This document shows, in pieces, positions 1-6,275 of a stretch of 38,693 bases of DNA; positions within the stretch are counted from its first letter, which is position 1; every line of letters begins with the position of its first letter. Source of the DNA: a virus; IMG/VR virus record IMGVR_UViG_3300042876_000684, positions 1 to 38,693 of that record; one strand, written 5' to 3'. The notes under the pieces are model-generated. The model ran no database searches. It had not been told where the DNA came from and was given only the letters and a program-made list of their open reading frames with translations. The position numbers and the translations under genes are program-made.

Positions 1-127
1 AGCAGCTCGTGCTCGCCTTGCCAAAAATCCACCGGAAGCTGATAGGGTAAAGGACTCATTTGATCGCCTCGACAATTCGCCGTCTCAAACCTGCCATGTA
101 ATCGAGCAGACTTTGCTGAAATTCGCG
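1..127. repeat. Left copy of 127-bp terminal direct repeat (assembly overlap)
   Basis: Bases 1-127 are identical to bases 38567-38693, the very end of the window. A 127-bp exact overlap equals a common assembler k-mer size, so the simplest reading is a circular genome of 38,566 unique bases cut arbitrarily. The repeat holds the first codons of the MuF-like gene (its ATG is at 57-59 here and 38623-38625 at the other end) and part of the small frame that precedes it. Confidence 0.95.
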
Positions 128-175
128 CTCGATCTGGCCGCGCGTCTTACGGGTAGGTTTCAAACCCTTCGCCAC
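56..175 (-). CDS. 39-residue portal C-terminal extension (+1 frame) or small separate gene
   Basis: This open frame runs past the portal stop in the +1 frame. It ends with TGA overlapping the ATG of the MuF-like gene (ATGA), an arrangement typical of real coupled phage genes. From residue 1 (GTG at 175-173) it encodes a basic, helical segment with the core IEREFQQSLLDYMAGLRRR, which looks like genuine protein and resembles linker helices between portal and MuF proteins. No convincing Shine-Dalgarno precedes a start; the frame can be opened upstream to an ATG at 274, but that part overlaps portal and has poor-looking sequence. The likely options are translation by +1 frameshifting from portal at UUU-CGU (about 502 aa in total), a small coupled gene, or a one-base assembly error in the T6 run. 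Confidence 0.55.
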   Translation of the reverse strand: MAKGLKPTRKTRGQIEREFQQSLLDYMAGLRRRIVEAIK

Positions 176-1565
176 GAAAAAACTTTGCAATGCCGGACTC
201 CGGGCCGGTGTCAAACAAGTCCGCTGTGGGGGGCGTGGGCGCCTGGTCGGGCCGGTGCTCGGATGGCACCCCATCCCGCTCCTGTATGTAGCCCACGTCG
301 TACACGCCCATGTCCAGGTTGATTTGATCGACCTGGGCCTGCTTCAGCGTGTCCTCGGATGGGTCAAGGCCCACCCATTGGTATTTGAGGTGCGGCTTAC
401 GCATGTAGCGATGGATGACTCTGGTAAAGATCCGCGCCACGAATTGGGTGACCGGTTGGATCATCGAGCGCTGGTGCACGTCGGCCATTGCGCCGGCATA
501 ACCGGCCCCGCCCAACCCGCCGCCCTGCACCAGGCCGAATTCCTGGGGGCTATTGCCGTAGGCCCAGCAGGCAATTTTCATAAGCCACTCATCCATCACG
601 GTCGTGTCCATGCTGCCCTTTTTGAACTCGTAGACCGGCGGCGATCCCGCACCAACCGTGGGAATCCAATGCAGTTTGCGCTGTTTGGACACGTCGCCGG
701 TGATCATGCCATCCCAATATTGCTGCCAGGTGTCGATCTGGGGTTGCGACCAGGTGGCCGGGGCGCCGATCAGGGCATCGGGCAGGTTGCCTTCGGTGTA
801 GGTCGCGATCCCAAATGAGTCGCGGCGCAATGCCATGTTGACCATCAGTAGGATGAATTCGAGCGGGCTCATGCCATAAGGAGAATTGACCGAAGCGTTC
901 ATCGGGCGATAGATCATTTCGTCGGTGGTCCACGATCCCTGGGGCATCCCATACAGGACCTGGATATAACCGGGCGCCGGTGGCGCGGCGATCTTGCCGC
1001 GATAATCCAAAACTGGGCGAATCCGGGTGCCGTCGATCAGATCCAGGCTGCGCAGCTCGCCATTGATCAGATTGGGATAGATCGTGAGCGCATCGGTGAC
1101 TAAGACCTCTTCCAGCAGCGCGTTGACCCAACCGTCAAAATCGAGTTGCCCGTCAGGGCTCTCGAGCAGGGCTTGCACCTCGGCAATATCGCGGCTGTAA
1201 TCGGTCTTATCGTTTTCGACAGACGGCACGATCTTCCATTCCAGCGACCGCACCTCGCGCTTGATCAGCTCGATGTTGAGCCGGACCTCTTTGCAGGCCG
1301 CGGCCAAATTGCGCAGAGTCTGGAAATCGGCCAGGCCGTAGCCGTAGCGCGGCATGATGACCAGGTTGACCCCGGGCCGGTACTCGAAGATCCGGGGCCG
1401 GTCGAGGGGGTTGACCGGCATCACCGGCAGCCCTGGGCCAAAGATGGTTGACTTCTGGTTCTGGGCCTGCTGCCCCAACGGGGTGGGCTTACCCCAGCTC
1501 ATGGTGGTATTCCCGTCCGTGAGATTCGATAAATCGGTCATGATGCCGCCGTTGGTGTCAGGCAT
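147..1565 (-). CDS. Portal protein
   Basis: This 472-aa protein is called as the dodecameric portal at the capsid vertex through which DNA is packaged and ejected and to which the tail docks. Its length, its position directly after the large terminase and before the MuF-like gene, and the composition of the core fit phage portals: segments around LIKREVRSLEWKIVP, YGMSPLEFILLMVNMALRR and the wing-to-clip region with HQRSMIQPV. The ATG at 1565 is preceded by GGAGG with 9-nt spacing and overlaps the terminase end by 8 nt, which suggests coupled translation. The 3' end is odd: the in-frame protein stops at 147, but the +1 frame stays open to the start of the next gene (see 173-182). The family call rests on context and sequence feel rather than a single diagnostic motif. 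Confidence 0.88.
   Translation of the reverse strand: MPDTNGGIMTDLSNLTDGNTTMSWGKPTPLGQQAQNQKSTIFGPGLPVMPVNPLDRPRIFEYRPGVNLVIMPRYGYGLADFQTLRNLAAACKEVRLNIELIKREVRSLEWKIVPSVENDKTDYSRDIAEVQALLESPDGQLDFDGWVNALLEEVLVTDALTIYPNLINGELRSLDLIDGTRIRPVLDYRGKIAAPPAPGYIQVLYGMPQGSWTTDEMIYRPMNASVNSPYGMSPLEFILLMVNMALRRDSFGIATYTEGNLPDALIGAPATWSQPQIDTWQQYWDGMITGDVSKQRKLHWIPTVGAGSPPVYEFKKGSMDTTVMDEWLMKIACWAYGNSPQEFGLVQGGGLGGAGYAGAMADVHQRSMIQPVTQFVARIFTRVIHRYMRKPHLKYQWVGLDPSEDTLKQAQVDQINLDMGVYDVGYIQERDGVPSEHRPDQAPTPPTADLFDTGPESGIAKFFRGEGFETYP
173..182 (-). other. Candidate +1 ribosomal frameshift site UUU-UUU-CGU at portal 3' end
   Basis: In portal frame the codons are AAG TTT TTT CGT. Slipping the Phe tRNA from UUU to UUC at 178-176 gives GTG as the next codon and opens the 39-codon +1 frame. 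UUU followed by CGU is the same shift-prone pair used for the influenza PA-X +1 frameshift. The T6 run could equally hide a one-base sequencing or assembly error, so this is a candidate only. Confidence 0.4.
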
Positions 1566-3186
1566 TTGCGACTACCTCCACTGTTTTTATTGCCACCGAC
1601 AGGGCTTGTAATTGTTCCCGCCGATATGCTTTCAATTGCTGTTTGGCCCAATCCGTCCAACCATTGTTAGAACCAGCCAACAAATCCAAACCGCCCGAGG
1701 CTGTGTCGACCTGGTCGTCATGGCCCCCGTTGGGGAAGTCCAGCGCTTCGACGATAAATGCCTGGTTCCAGTTACCCTGGATTAAGAAAACCTTTCCGGC
1801 TTTCGCGCGGGTCTGCAAGGGCCGCGCCCGGGTGACCTTATCGCCATTCGGTTTGGTCTCGCGGATGGCCACGTTGGCCAGGTCCTTATCGCGCATCAGC
1901 TCCTGGAAGGCCAGTGCCTGAAAAGCCACGTCCTCTAAGGCCCAATCCGTTCCCCGCTCTTCCGGGGAAAGCATCAACGCTTTAAGTTGACCTTTGAATT
2001 TCGTCCAACCCTGCTCGCGCAGCATATCCCGCAGGTAGAGGTTGCCTTCCTCATCCAGCGCTTCGGCCACCGTGGCGTTGAAATCAGCCGTCTTTTTCTC
2101 ACTGATCGCCAGGTCGATGTAACGGACCCAATGCAAATCCTCCGGGGCTCTTGGAATGATTCGGAAATCATTGGCCCCAAAAAATACGCCGTCTTCGGGC
2201 CGCGGTTGCTGCATGTACAGCGCGTGCCAATCGCCCGCTTGCCCGGTCGCTTCCAGGGTGGCCTTGATCTGCTCCAGGGTCTCAACCGGGAATTCCTCCG
2301 CCCATAGCGGCGTTCGGCTGCCTGGCACCCGTCCCAACGGATCCTCAAACGGCTTAAACAAACCTTCCAACTTCGAGCGGATCTGCTCGTCCAGGTTGAT
2401 GGCGTATTCCTTCGCTTCCAGCGGGAAAGCGGGCAGGCTGATGATCTTCCAGGGCCGGGCTTTGGGGTCGACCTGGGTAGATTTGATCATCTCTCCAATC
2501 AGGTCCTCCCGGTTCCAGCGGGTATGGATCATCACGATGGCCGTCCGTTTGCGCGTGCGGGTCAGCACGGAGCTGGTCATCCACTTCAGCTTTTTCTTGC
2601 GTTCCACCGGGTTGCTGGCCTCTTCCTGATTCTTGAAGGGGTCATCCACCACGATCAAATCAGCCGGCTTACCGGTCGTACCGCCGCCGACGCCGGTGGC
2701 CAAAAGACCGCCGCGATGGGGCTCACCCAAATTCCAGGCTTGTTTCGAAAACGAGTCGTCCGAAATCTGCACCGGTGCTTCGACCACGCTGGTTTCGCCG
2801 AACACCGCCGCGTAGCGTCCGCTGGTGATGATGTTCCGCACCAGGCGGCTGCTATCCTGGGCCAGCTCGGCAGCGTATGAGGTCAGAATGATCCGGCTAT
2901 CGGGCCGCTTGCCCAACAGCCACGAGGGGAAGAGCTGAGAGACCATCGTCGTTTTGCCGTGCTGCGGTGGCATCTCGATGATCAGCGACCCGGTACCTTC
3001 CTGCCCATTTGAGTCGATATAAGCAAAAACTTCCTCCAGGGCCGCCGCGATCAGCTCGTGCACCGGCGCCGGGTTCCACCAGTCCAGCACGTATTTGCCA
3101 AAATCGCACAATCTCCGCCGCGCCAATTCGCGTTGGATGATCAGTAATGCGGCTTCATCCGGAGAGAGGGTCTTGCTCTGACTCAT
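1558..3186 (-). CDS. terL: Terminase large subunit (packaging ATPase/nuclease)
   Basis: This 542-aa motor protein would drive ATP-dependent DNA packaging and cut the concatemer. The N-terminal ATPase has a Walker A variant PPQHGKTT at about residues 73-80 and a Walker B LIVVDD at 177-182, followed by an ERKKK-type segment and IVMIHTRW, as in Terminase_6-type enzymes. The C-terminal RNase H-like nuclease has candidate acidic residues at D358 (RYIDLA), E418/D419 (ALEDV) and the closing HDDQVDT at 489-495. Its ATG overlaps the stop of the preceding small-terminase-like gene (ATGA). The PPQHGKTT loop with His before GK is common in phage terminases, so no catalytic residue appears to be missing. 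Confidence 0.96.
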   Translation of the reverse strand: MSQSKTLSPDEAALLIIQRELARRRLCDFGKYVLDWWNPAPVHELIAAALEEVFAYIDSNGQEGTGSLIIEMPPQHGKTTMVSQLFPSWLLGKRPDSRIILTSYAAELAQDSSRLVRNIITSGRYAAVFGETSVVEAPVQISDDSFSKQAWNLGEPHRGGLLATGVGGGTTGKPADLIVVDDPFKNQEEASNPVERKKKLKWMTSSVLTRTRKRTAIVMIHTRWNREDLIGEMIKSTQVDPKARPWKIISLPAFPLEAKEYAINLDEQIRSKLEGLFKPFEDPLGRVPGSRTPLWAEEFPVETLEQIKATLEATGQAGDWHALYMQQPRPEDGVFFGANDFRIIPRAPEDLHWVRYIDLAISEKKTADFNATVAEALDEEGNLYLRDMLREQGWTKFKGQLKALMLSPEERGTDWALEDVAFQALAFQELMRDKDLANVAIRETKPNGDKVTRARPLQTRAKAGKVFLIQGNWNQAFIVEALDFPNGGHDDQVDTASGGLDLLAGSNNGWTDWAKQQLKAYRREQLQALSVAIKTVEVVANA

Positions 3187-3830
3187 TTGCCATCCTCTGG
3201 GCCTGGCTGCTGGCCACCGGCGAGCTTATCAGAAATCAGGCGCGCCTTCTTGCGCAGTTCCTCTTCCGGCAGCTCCAACGGATCGCCCAACAGACCGCGG
3301 TCGGCTTCCACTTTGACCTTAGGAAGATAATCGTTGGTCATTTCGAAATATAGCTTCCGGTCCGGGTTATTGCGATGATCCGGATCGCTCGCCGCCTTCG
3401 ACAGCGCCTCAAACACATCCCGCCGGTGCTCCATCAATGGCGCGGCCTGTAGAGTAGCAACCACTTCGTCGATAGCCGGGTTGGTCTCCCGCCAATGATG
3501 GATCTGTCTGGGGCCGGTCAGCCCTAACACTTCGACCGCCAATTCTTTGATGGTTTCCGGCTTGCGCCCAATCTTCGGGCTGCTGGCCCAGGCGATGTAT
3601 ACGGCCACGCGCCACGGCCAATTCGCGTCGCGCAGCGCGAAATAATCTTCCATCCACCCGCCCGACTTCCCGCTCTCCAGCGCTTCCCGCGCGGTTTCAG
3701 ACCGCAACCTGGCCTCAGCCGGTGAAGGGGGATTCTGCTGGCCAGCAGCCTGCGGCTCTTCATCGATGGCCAAATTCAAGGCCAACTGCCGTAAGTAGCC
3801 TGGTTCTGGATTAAGATCCTTCGTTTTCAT
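3183..3830 (-). CDS. Probable terminase small subunit
   Basis: A 215-aa protein directly upstream of, and overlapping by ATGA, the large terminase, the classical place for the DNA-recognition subunit. Residues around 65-120 (WPWRVAVYIAW, then GRKPETIKELAVEVLGL and RQIHHWRETNPAIDE) look like a helix-turn-helix region such as those that recognise packaging sites, followed by a helical oligomerisation segment and a charged tail. The ATG at 3830 is preferred over the GTG at 3839 because GGTGA sits just before it; the GTG adds three residues. No specific small-terminase family motif is recognised, so the call depends on HTH-like content and gene order. Confidence 0.72.
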   Translation of the reverse strand: MKTKDLNPEPGYLRQLALNLAIDEEPQAAGQQNPPSPAEARLRSETAREALESGKSGGWMEDYFALRDANWPWRVAVYIAWASSPKIGRKPETIKELAVEVLGLTGPRQIHHWRETNPAIDEVVATLQAAPLMEHRRDVFEALSKAASDPDHRNNPDRKLYFEMTNDYLPKVKVEADRGLLGDPLELPEEELRKKARLISDKLAGGQQPGPEDGK

Positions 3831-3842
3831 CCCTATCACCGC

Positions 3843-4286
3843 CTAATGGAACACAATTGCCGCCTGCCCGGTCACCAGGCTCAGCAGCACCGCGATCAAG
3901 ACCGCCGTCAAAATCCCCGCGATCCATTTTAAGAGCCGGTTGGTACTCACCAGCTCGGTCAGCAGCACAGCCTGGCCTTTTACCGTCAGCTCGATCTCGT
4001 CTACCTTTGCCTTCAGCACTCGGTTGGCATGGCCCAAATCGCTCACCGCCGCCGCGTTGGCCGTCGCCACCATCGCCAGTTCGTCGATCTTCCGCCAGGC
4101 CGCCTCGAGCCGCCCGGTCGTCATCGGCCTGCACCCCGCCTCGGAGTTCTCCAACGCCCGCACCCGCTCGCTCAGATCAGTCAACATCGCCTTCATCTCA
4201 GCAAAGCCCCCTTTCATCGACTCGGCCAGGCCATCAATCTGAGTCTGCAACACATCCGCGCCCATCGGCGCCCGCGCCGGAGTCAT
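3843..4286 (-). CDS. Coiled-coil protein with C-terminal membrane segment, holin-like
   Basis: This 147-aa protein has a long helical, heptad-rich region (roughly residues 15-105) ending in one strong transmembrane segment (about 118-143, LKWIAGILTAVLIAVLLSLV). That layout resembles XhlA-type holin accessory proteins, small membrane proteins that help permeabilise the host membrane at lysis. It starts two bases after the preceding membrane protein ends, with only a weak ribosome site, so translation is probably coupled. It is the second gene after the late promoter. No endolysin is recognised beside it. A virion or exclusion membrane protein is the alternative. Confidence 0.6.
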   Translation of the reverse strand: MTPARAPMGADVLQTQIDGLAESMKGGFAEMKAMLTDLSERVRALENSEAGCRPMTTGRLEAAWRKIDELAMVATANAAAVSDLGHANRVLKAKVDEIELTVKGQAVLLTELVSTNRLLKWIAGILTAVLIAVLLSLVTGQAAIVFH

Positions 4287-4288
4287 GG

Positions 4289-4696
4289 CTAAAATGGCTT
4301 TGACGGCTCGGCAGCGGTCGCCTGAGCTGAAATAACCATCGCCATTTGTTTGCTCTCACCCATCCCCAGCTTCTCAAAGACTTTCATGAGCACCAGGTCG
4401 TAGACCACTTTGGCGAAGCCCACCAGCGCCGTCAGAACCACCAGCACCTGCCCAACCCACTGCAAAACCACGATCACCAAATCAACCGGATCGCCCGTCG
4501 GCAGCAGCACCGGCCACGCCGGAAAAGCCGGGCCCGCGAAGATCACCGCCAGCACCAACGAAATCCCCGCGCTGACCCACGTAATCACCACCCGGCTCGG
4601 CTTCCACCCCCACCACGCCGCCGCCAGCTTGACTGCCTGTGCCAAAAACGACACCACCAACCCGATCACCACCATCTGCTCCACTGTGAGCGTCAT
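4289..4696 (-). CDS. Small multi-span membrane protein, candidate holin
   Basis: A 135-aa protein with about three hydrophobic spans (near residues 5-25, 38-58 and 78-102) and a short charged C-terminal tail. It is the first gene after the late promoter and leader terminator, and it pairs with the coiled-coil membrane protein that follows. Size, span number and position fit a holin; no family motif is recognised. The ATG at 4696 is chosen because GAGGAGG lies 5 nt upstream; the open frame extends to 4753, but that part runs through the terminator hairpin and is unlikely to be translated. Confidence 0.62.
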   Translation of the reverse strand: MTLTVEQMVVIGLVVSFLAQAVKLAAAWWGWKPSRVVITWVSAGISLVLAVIFAGPAFPAWPVLLPTGDPVDLVIVVLQWVGQVLVVLTALVGFAKVVYDLVLMKVFEKLGMGESKQMAMVISAQATAAEPSKPF

Positions 4697-4715
4697 ACCA
4701 GCCTCCTCAAGTCTT

Positions 4716-4748
4716 AAACAAAATCGCCCGGGCATCTCTGCCCGGGCG
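4716..4748 (-). terminator. Strong intrinsic terminator inside the late leader
   Basis: On the minus strand a perfect 10-bp GC-rich stem (CGCCCGGGCA, 4-nt loop, TGCCCGGGCG in plus orientation) is followed by ATTTTGTTT. It lies between the late promoter (4820-4847) and the first late gene (4696), so late transcription must pass it. This is the arrangement of a lambda tR'-type terminator under antitermination control. Confidence 0.75.
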
Positions 4749-4784
4749 CTCATCCACCGGATCGACCCACCCCTGTGGGCCTGC

Positions 4785-4817
4785 TTGTATCGCTACATTC
4801 AACTTGTACCGATACAA
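4785..4817 (-). promoter_or_regulatory. Palindromic operator at the late transcription start
   Basis: The palindrome TTGTAccgaTACAA (4804-4817) covers the predicted start site (about 4813), and a further half site TTGTATCG (4785-4792) forms an 8-bp inverted repeat with CGATACAA (4810-4817). Such repeated dyads at +1 suggest binding by a repressor or activator. The cognate protein is unknown. Confidence 0.55.
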
Positions 4818-4819
4818 TA

Positions 4820-4847
4820 ATTTTAACAGACCATGAGTCATTGTCAA
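4820..4847 (-). promoter_or_regulatory. Sigma-70-type late promoter
   Basis: Minus strand: TTGACA (4847-4842), 16-bp spacer, TAAAAT (4825-4820). The -35 box is a perfect consensus match and the -10 matches at five of six bases. It points at the holin/terminase/structural genes and lies just downstream of the early-operon terminator. Confidence 0.75.
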
Positions 4848-4911
4848 GAGTCAATCTTCCACCCACAGCCATCCCTTTAACAACCTCCCCCACATATACC
4901 GCCCACCCAAC

Positions 4912-4940
4912 AAAAAAGGGCGAGCTATAAGCTCGCCCTT
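4912..4940 (-). terminator. Intrinsic terminator of the early operon
   Basis: A perfect 11-bp stem (AAGGGCGAGCT, loop ATA, AGCTCGCCCTT) is followed on the minus strand by T6. It sits just after the last early gene and before the late promoter, separating the two transcription units. The remainder of 4697-4994 holds the late promoter, operator and leader terminator but no supportable gene. Confidence 0.85.
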
Positions 4941-4994
4941 GCCTAACCGGAAACCGCTCCGCTGCCCACAACCCCCCAAATATAATCCCAAACC

Positions 4995-5135
4995 TCAATC
5001 CTTCTTCGCCGGTGGCGGCAAAGTCACAATCTGGGCAGCCTTGTTTTTACCCACCCGCAACTGCCACTCATCTGGCCTCAGACCCTGGTCGAGCACCACC
5101 GGGATCCCGATCTCTCCCGGGCTCAAATTGACCAT
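4995..5135 (-). CDS. 46-residue protein repeating a PVVLD...PDE motif; possible frameshifted tail
   Basis: From the ATG at 5135 this frame encodes IPVVLDQGLRPDEWQL...GKN and ends PPPAKKD. The same pattern, MPVVLDPTMHPDECKL...GKN, occurs in the upstream gene (5068-5610), so the two are a tandem duplication now read in different frames. Only GGCGG, very close to the ATG, could serve as a ribosome site. It may be a small gene overlapping the previous one by 68 nt, or the true C-terminus of that gene after a +1 shift or sequence error. It occupies the end of the early operon. Confidence 0.5.
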   Translation of the reverse strand: MVNLSPGEIGIPVVLDQGLRPDEWQLRVGKNKAAQIVTLPPPAKKD

Positions 5136-5610
5136 CACCGCCGAGTAAGATATCCGGAATTTCCGGAACACTCTCCCGCATTGCATCCCACGGCACCCGA
5201 TTTTTCCCGGCCACCAATTTACACTCATCCGGATGCATTGTAGGATCGAGCACCACCGGCATCCTTGCCGCGCACAACGCCACCTGGAGCACCCCCACCA
5301 TGCGCGGTCTTTCTCCGGATTCCACCGCCTTCTTGCTTCCCCCCTGAAGCACCCGCCACACCAACTCGACGTCATCGTCTTCGGCCAGTTCGTCCACTTC
5401 CCCATGACTCAACCGCAAAATTTCCAGATCGCTCAACCCCGTGCAATACCGGTCCTTGAACGCCTCATATTCCTGATCCACGATCCAATTCGCGAAGATT
5501 TCCTCCGCCGCCGCGCTCTTACCCTGTGGCCGCATTGCAAACCATGCCACAATATCCCGCGGCAGATAAAACTGCACTTGCTCGTGCTTCACATGATATT
5601 TGTCTTTCAC
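5068..5610 (-). CDS. Unknown early protein with ribbon-helix-helix-like N-terminus
   Basis: A protein of about 180 aa with no firm family match. The start QVQFYLPRDIVAWFA...KSAAAEEIFANWI looks like a ribbon-helix-helix DNA-binding fold (strand, then two helices). The middle is acidic and helical, and the C-terminal part contains the motif MPVVLDPTMHPDECKL that recurs in the frame at 4995-5135. The GTG at 5610 is preferred because AAGGAG lies 8 nt upstream; an in-frame GTG at 5628 overlaps the previous gene. It is the penultimate early gene, just before the terminator and late promoter, the position held by Q antiterminators in lambdoid phages; that parallel is positional only. The last 26 residues, after the frames diverge, look unnatural (GRDRDPGGARPGSEAR). 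Confidence 0.65.
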   Translation of the reverse strand: MKDKYHVKHEQVQFYLPRDIVAWFAMRPQGKSAAAEEIFANWIVDQEYEAFKDRYCTGLSDLEILRLSHGEVDELAEDDDVELVWRVLQGGSKKAVESGERPRMVGVLQVALCAARMPVVLDPTMHPDECKLVAGKNRVPWDAMRESVPEIPDILLGGDGQFEPGRDRDPGGARPGSEAR

Positions 5611-5611
5611 C

Positions 5612-5926
5612 TCACACGCTCCTTTCACCGATCATCTCAACTAATTTTTTATTGGCCATCGCAATCGCTTCCTCAATTGAGAACGCGCGAATGATTCTCC
5701 TGCCATCCGGATAATCCCATTCGTAATAAGCCAAAAAACCACCCCGCTCCTGAACGGTCCGGTTCGGCAAGATGAGCGTAAATTTTTTATCCCCCCATTT
5801 CGTCATGCCCTGCCGCGCCTTCAAAAAGGCTCCCGTCTCTGTGCATAGCGCTACCCAATCGCACATCGCCATTGCAAACCGTTCATTCTCCGGAAGCTCA
5901 GCCAAATCAGAAATAAATTTCAACAT
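5612..5926 (-). CDS. Small hypothetical early protein
   Basis: A 104-aa soluble mixed alpha/beta protein of unrecognised family (LPNRTVQERGGFLAYYEWDY; C-terminal helix FSIEEAIAMANKKLVEMIGE). The ATG at 5926 overlaps the end of the preceding gene by 7 nt, and TAGAGG in front of it lies at the edge of a dispersed CTCTGTGTCTCC-type repeat (5939-5972). It is followed almost at once by the gene starting at 5610. Confidence 0.65.
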   Translation of the reverse strand: MLKFISDLAELPENERFAMAMCDWVALCTETGAFLKARQGMTKWGDKKFTLILPNRTVQERGGFLAYYEWDYPDGRRIIRAFSIEEAIAMANKKLVEMIGERSV

Positions 5927-6198
5927 TTTGCCTCTACTCTCTGTGTCTCCGTGCCTCTGTGGTTATCTTTCCGGCCCGCCGACTCAAACCACGACCGGAT
6001 CGACCCGCACACGCTACAAACTACATCCGTCTGCCCAATGATCACCGCCGCCACATCCACATCCACCTGCTCGGCCCCAGGCGTCATATCCAGTGCCACC
6101 CGATACAACAGCAGTTCCTGCCGGTGATCGTTCCGCCGCCTGGCCAGGCCCAACACGTGCCCCCTCTCACACCGCCACTGCCTCGCATCATTGCCCAC
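5920..6198 (-). CDS. Small zinc-ribbon-like protein
   Basis: About 92 aa with C-x3-H near residues 10-14 (WRCERGH) and C-x2-C near 61-64 (VCSVCGS), a split zinc-ribbon pattern. Function is unknown; the early location suggests nucleic-acid or protein binding. GGAGG lies 5 nt before the GTG at 6198; a TTG at 6210 is possible. The last residues (NHRGTETQR...) are encoded by a dispersed repeat commonly seen in bacterial chromosomes, so the C-terminus seems to have been altered by a repeat insertion. Confidence 0.65.
   Translation of the reverse strand: MGNDARQWRCERGHVLGLARRRNDHRQELLLYRVALDMTPGAEQVDVDVAAVIIGQTDVVCSVCGSIRSWFESAGRKDNHRGTETQRVEAKC
5939..5972. repeat. Host-type dispersed repeat (CTCTGTGTCTCCGTGCCTCT)
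   Basis: The plus strand shows the CTCTGTGTCTCCGTGCCTCTGTGG pattern in two parts, CTCTGTGTCTCC and GTGCCTCTGTGG, typical of a short dispersed element found in many bacterial genomes and recognised in translation as HRGTETQR. It overlaps the 3' end of the zinc-ribbon gene and the ribosome-binding region of the next gene. Identification is by pattern memory, not a search. Confidence 0.5.
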
Positions 6199-6233
6199 GC
6201 GCACCTCCAACTCTTCGAAAATCCTGATAAGTT

Positions 6234-6275
6234 CGTTTTGTTATAATTTTTTTGACTTATAACAAAACGTTATAA
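6234..6275. promoter_or_regulatory. AT-rich inverted repeats with three GTTATAA boxes
   Basis: CGTTTTGTTATAA (6234-6246) and TTATAACAAAACG (6257-6269) form a perfect 13-bp inverted repeat, and GTTATAA (6269-6275) adds a third box that forms a second palindrome, TTATAAC-AAAAC-GTTATAA. It lies between two minus-strand genes. It may be an operator/promoter for the genes from 6198 onward or an AT-rich hairpin; no GC stem plus U-tract is present. Confidence 0.5.

Noticed and set aside
1-127. Biological terminal repeat (phage packaging end)
   Set aside because: Exact length of a common k-mer and a gene continuing smoothly through the join make an assembly overlap far more likely.
4750-4998. 82-codon minus-strand frame across the early terminator and late promoter
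   Set aside because: It runs through a terminator stem, a promoter and an operator, and no ribosome site was found.
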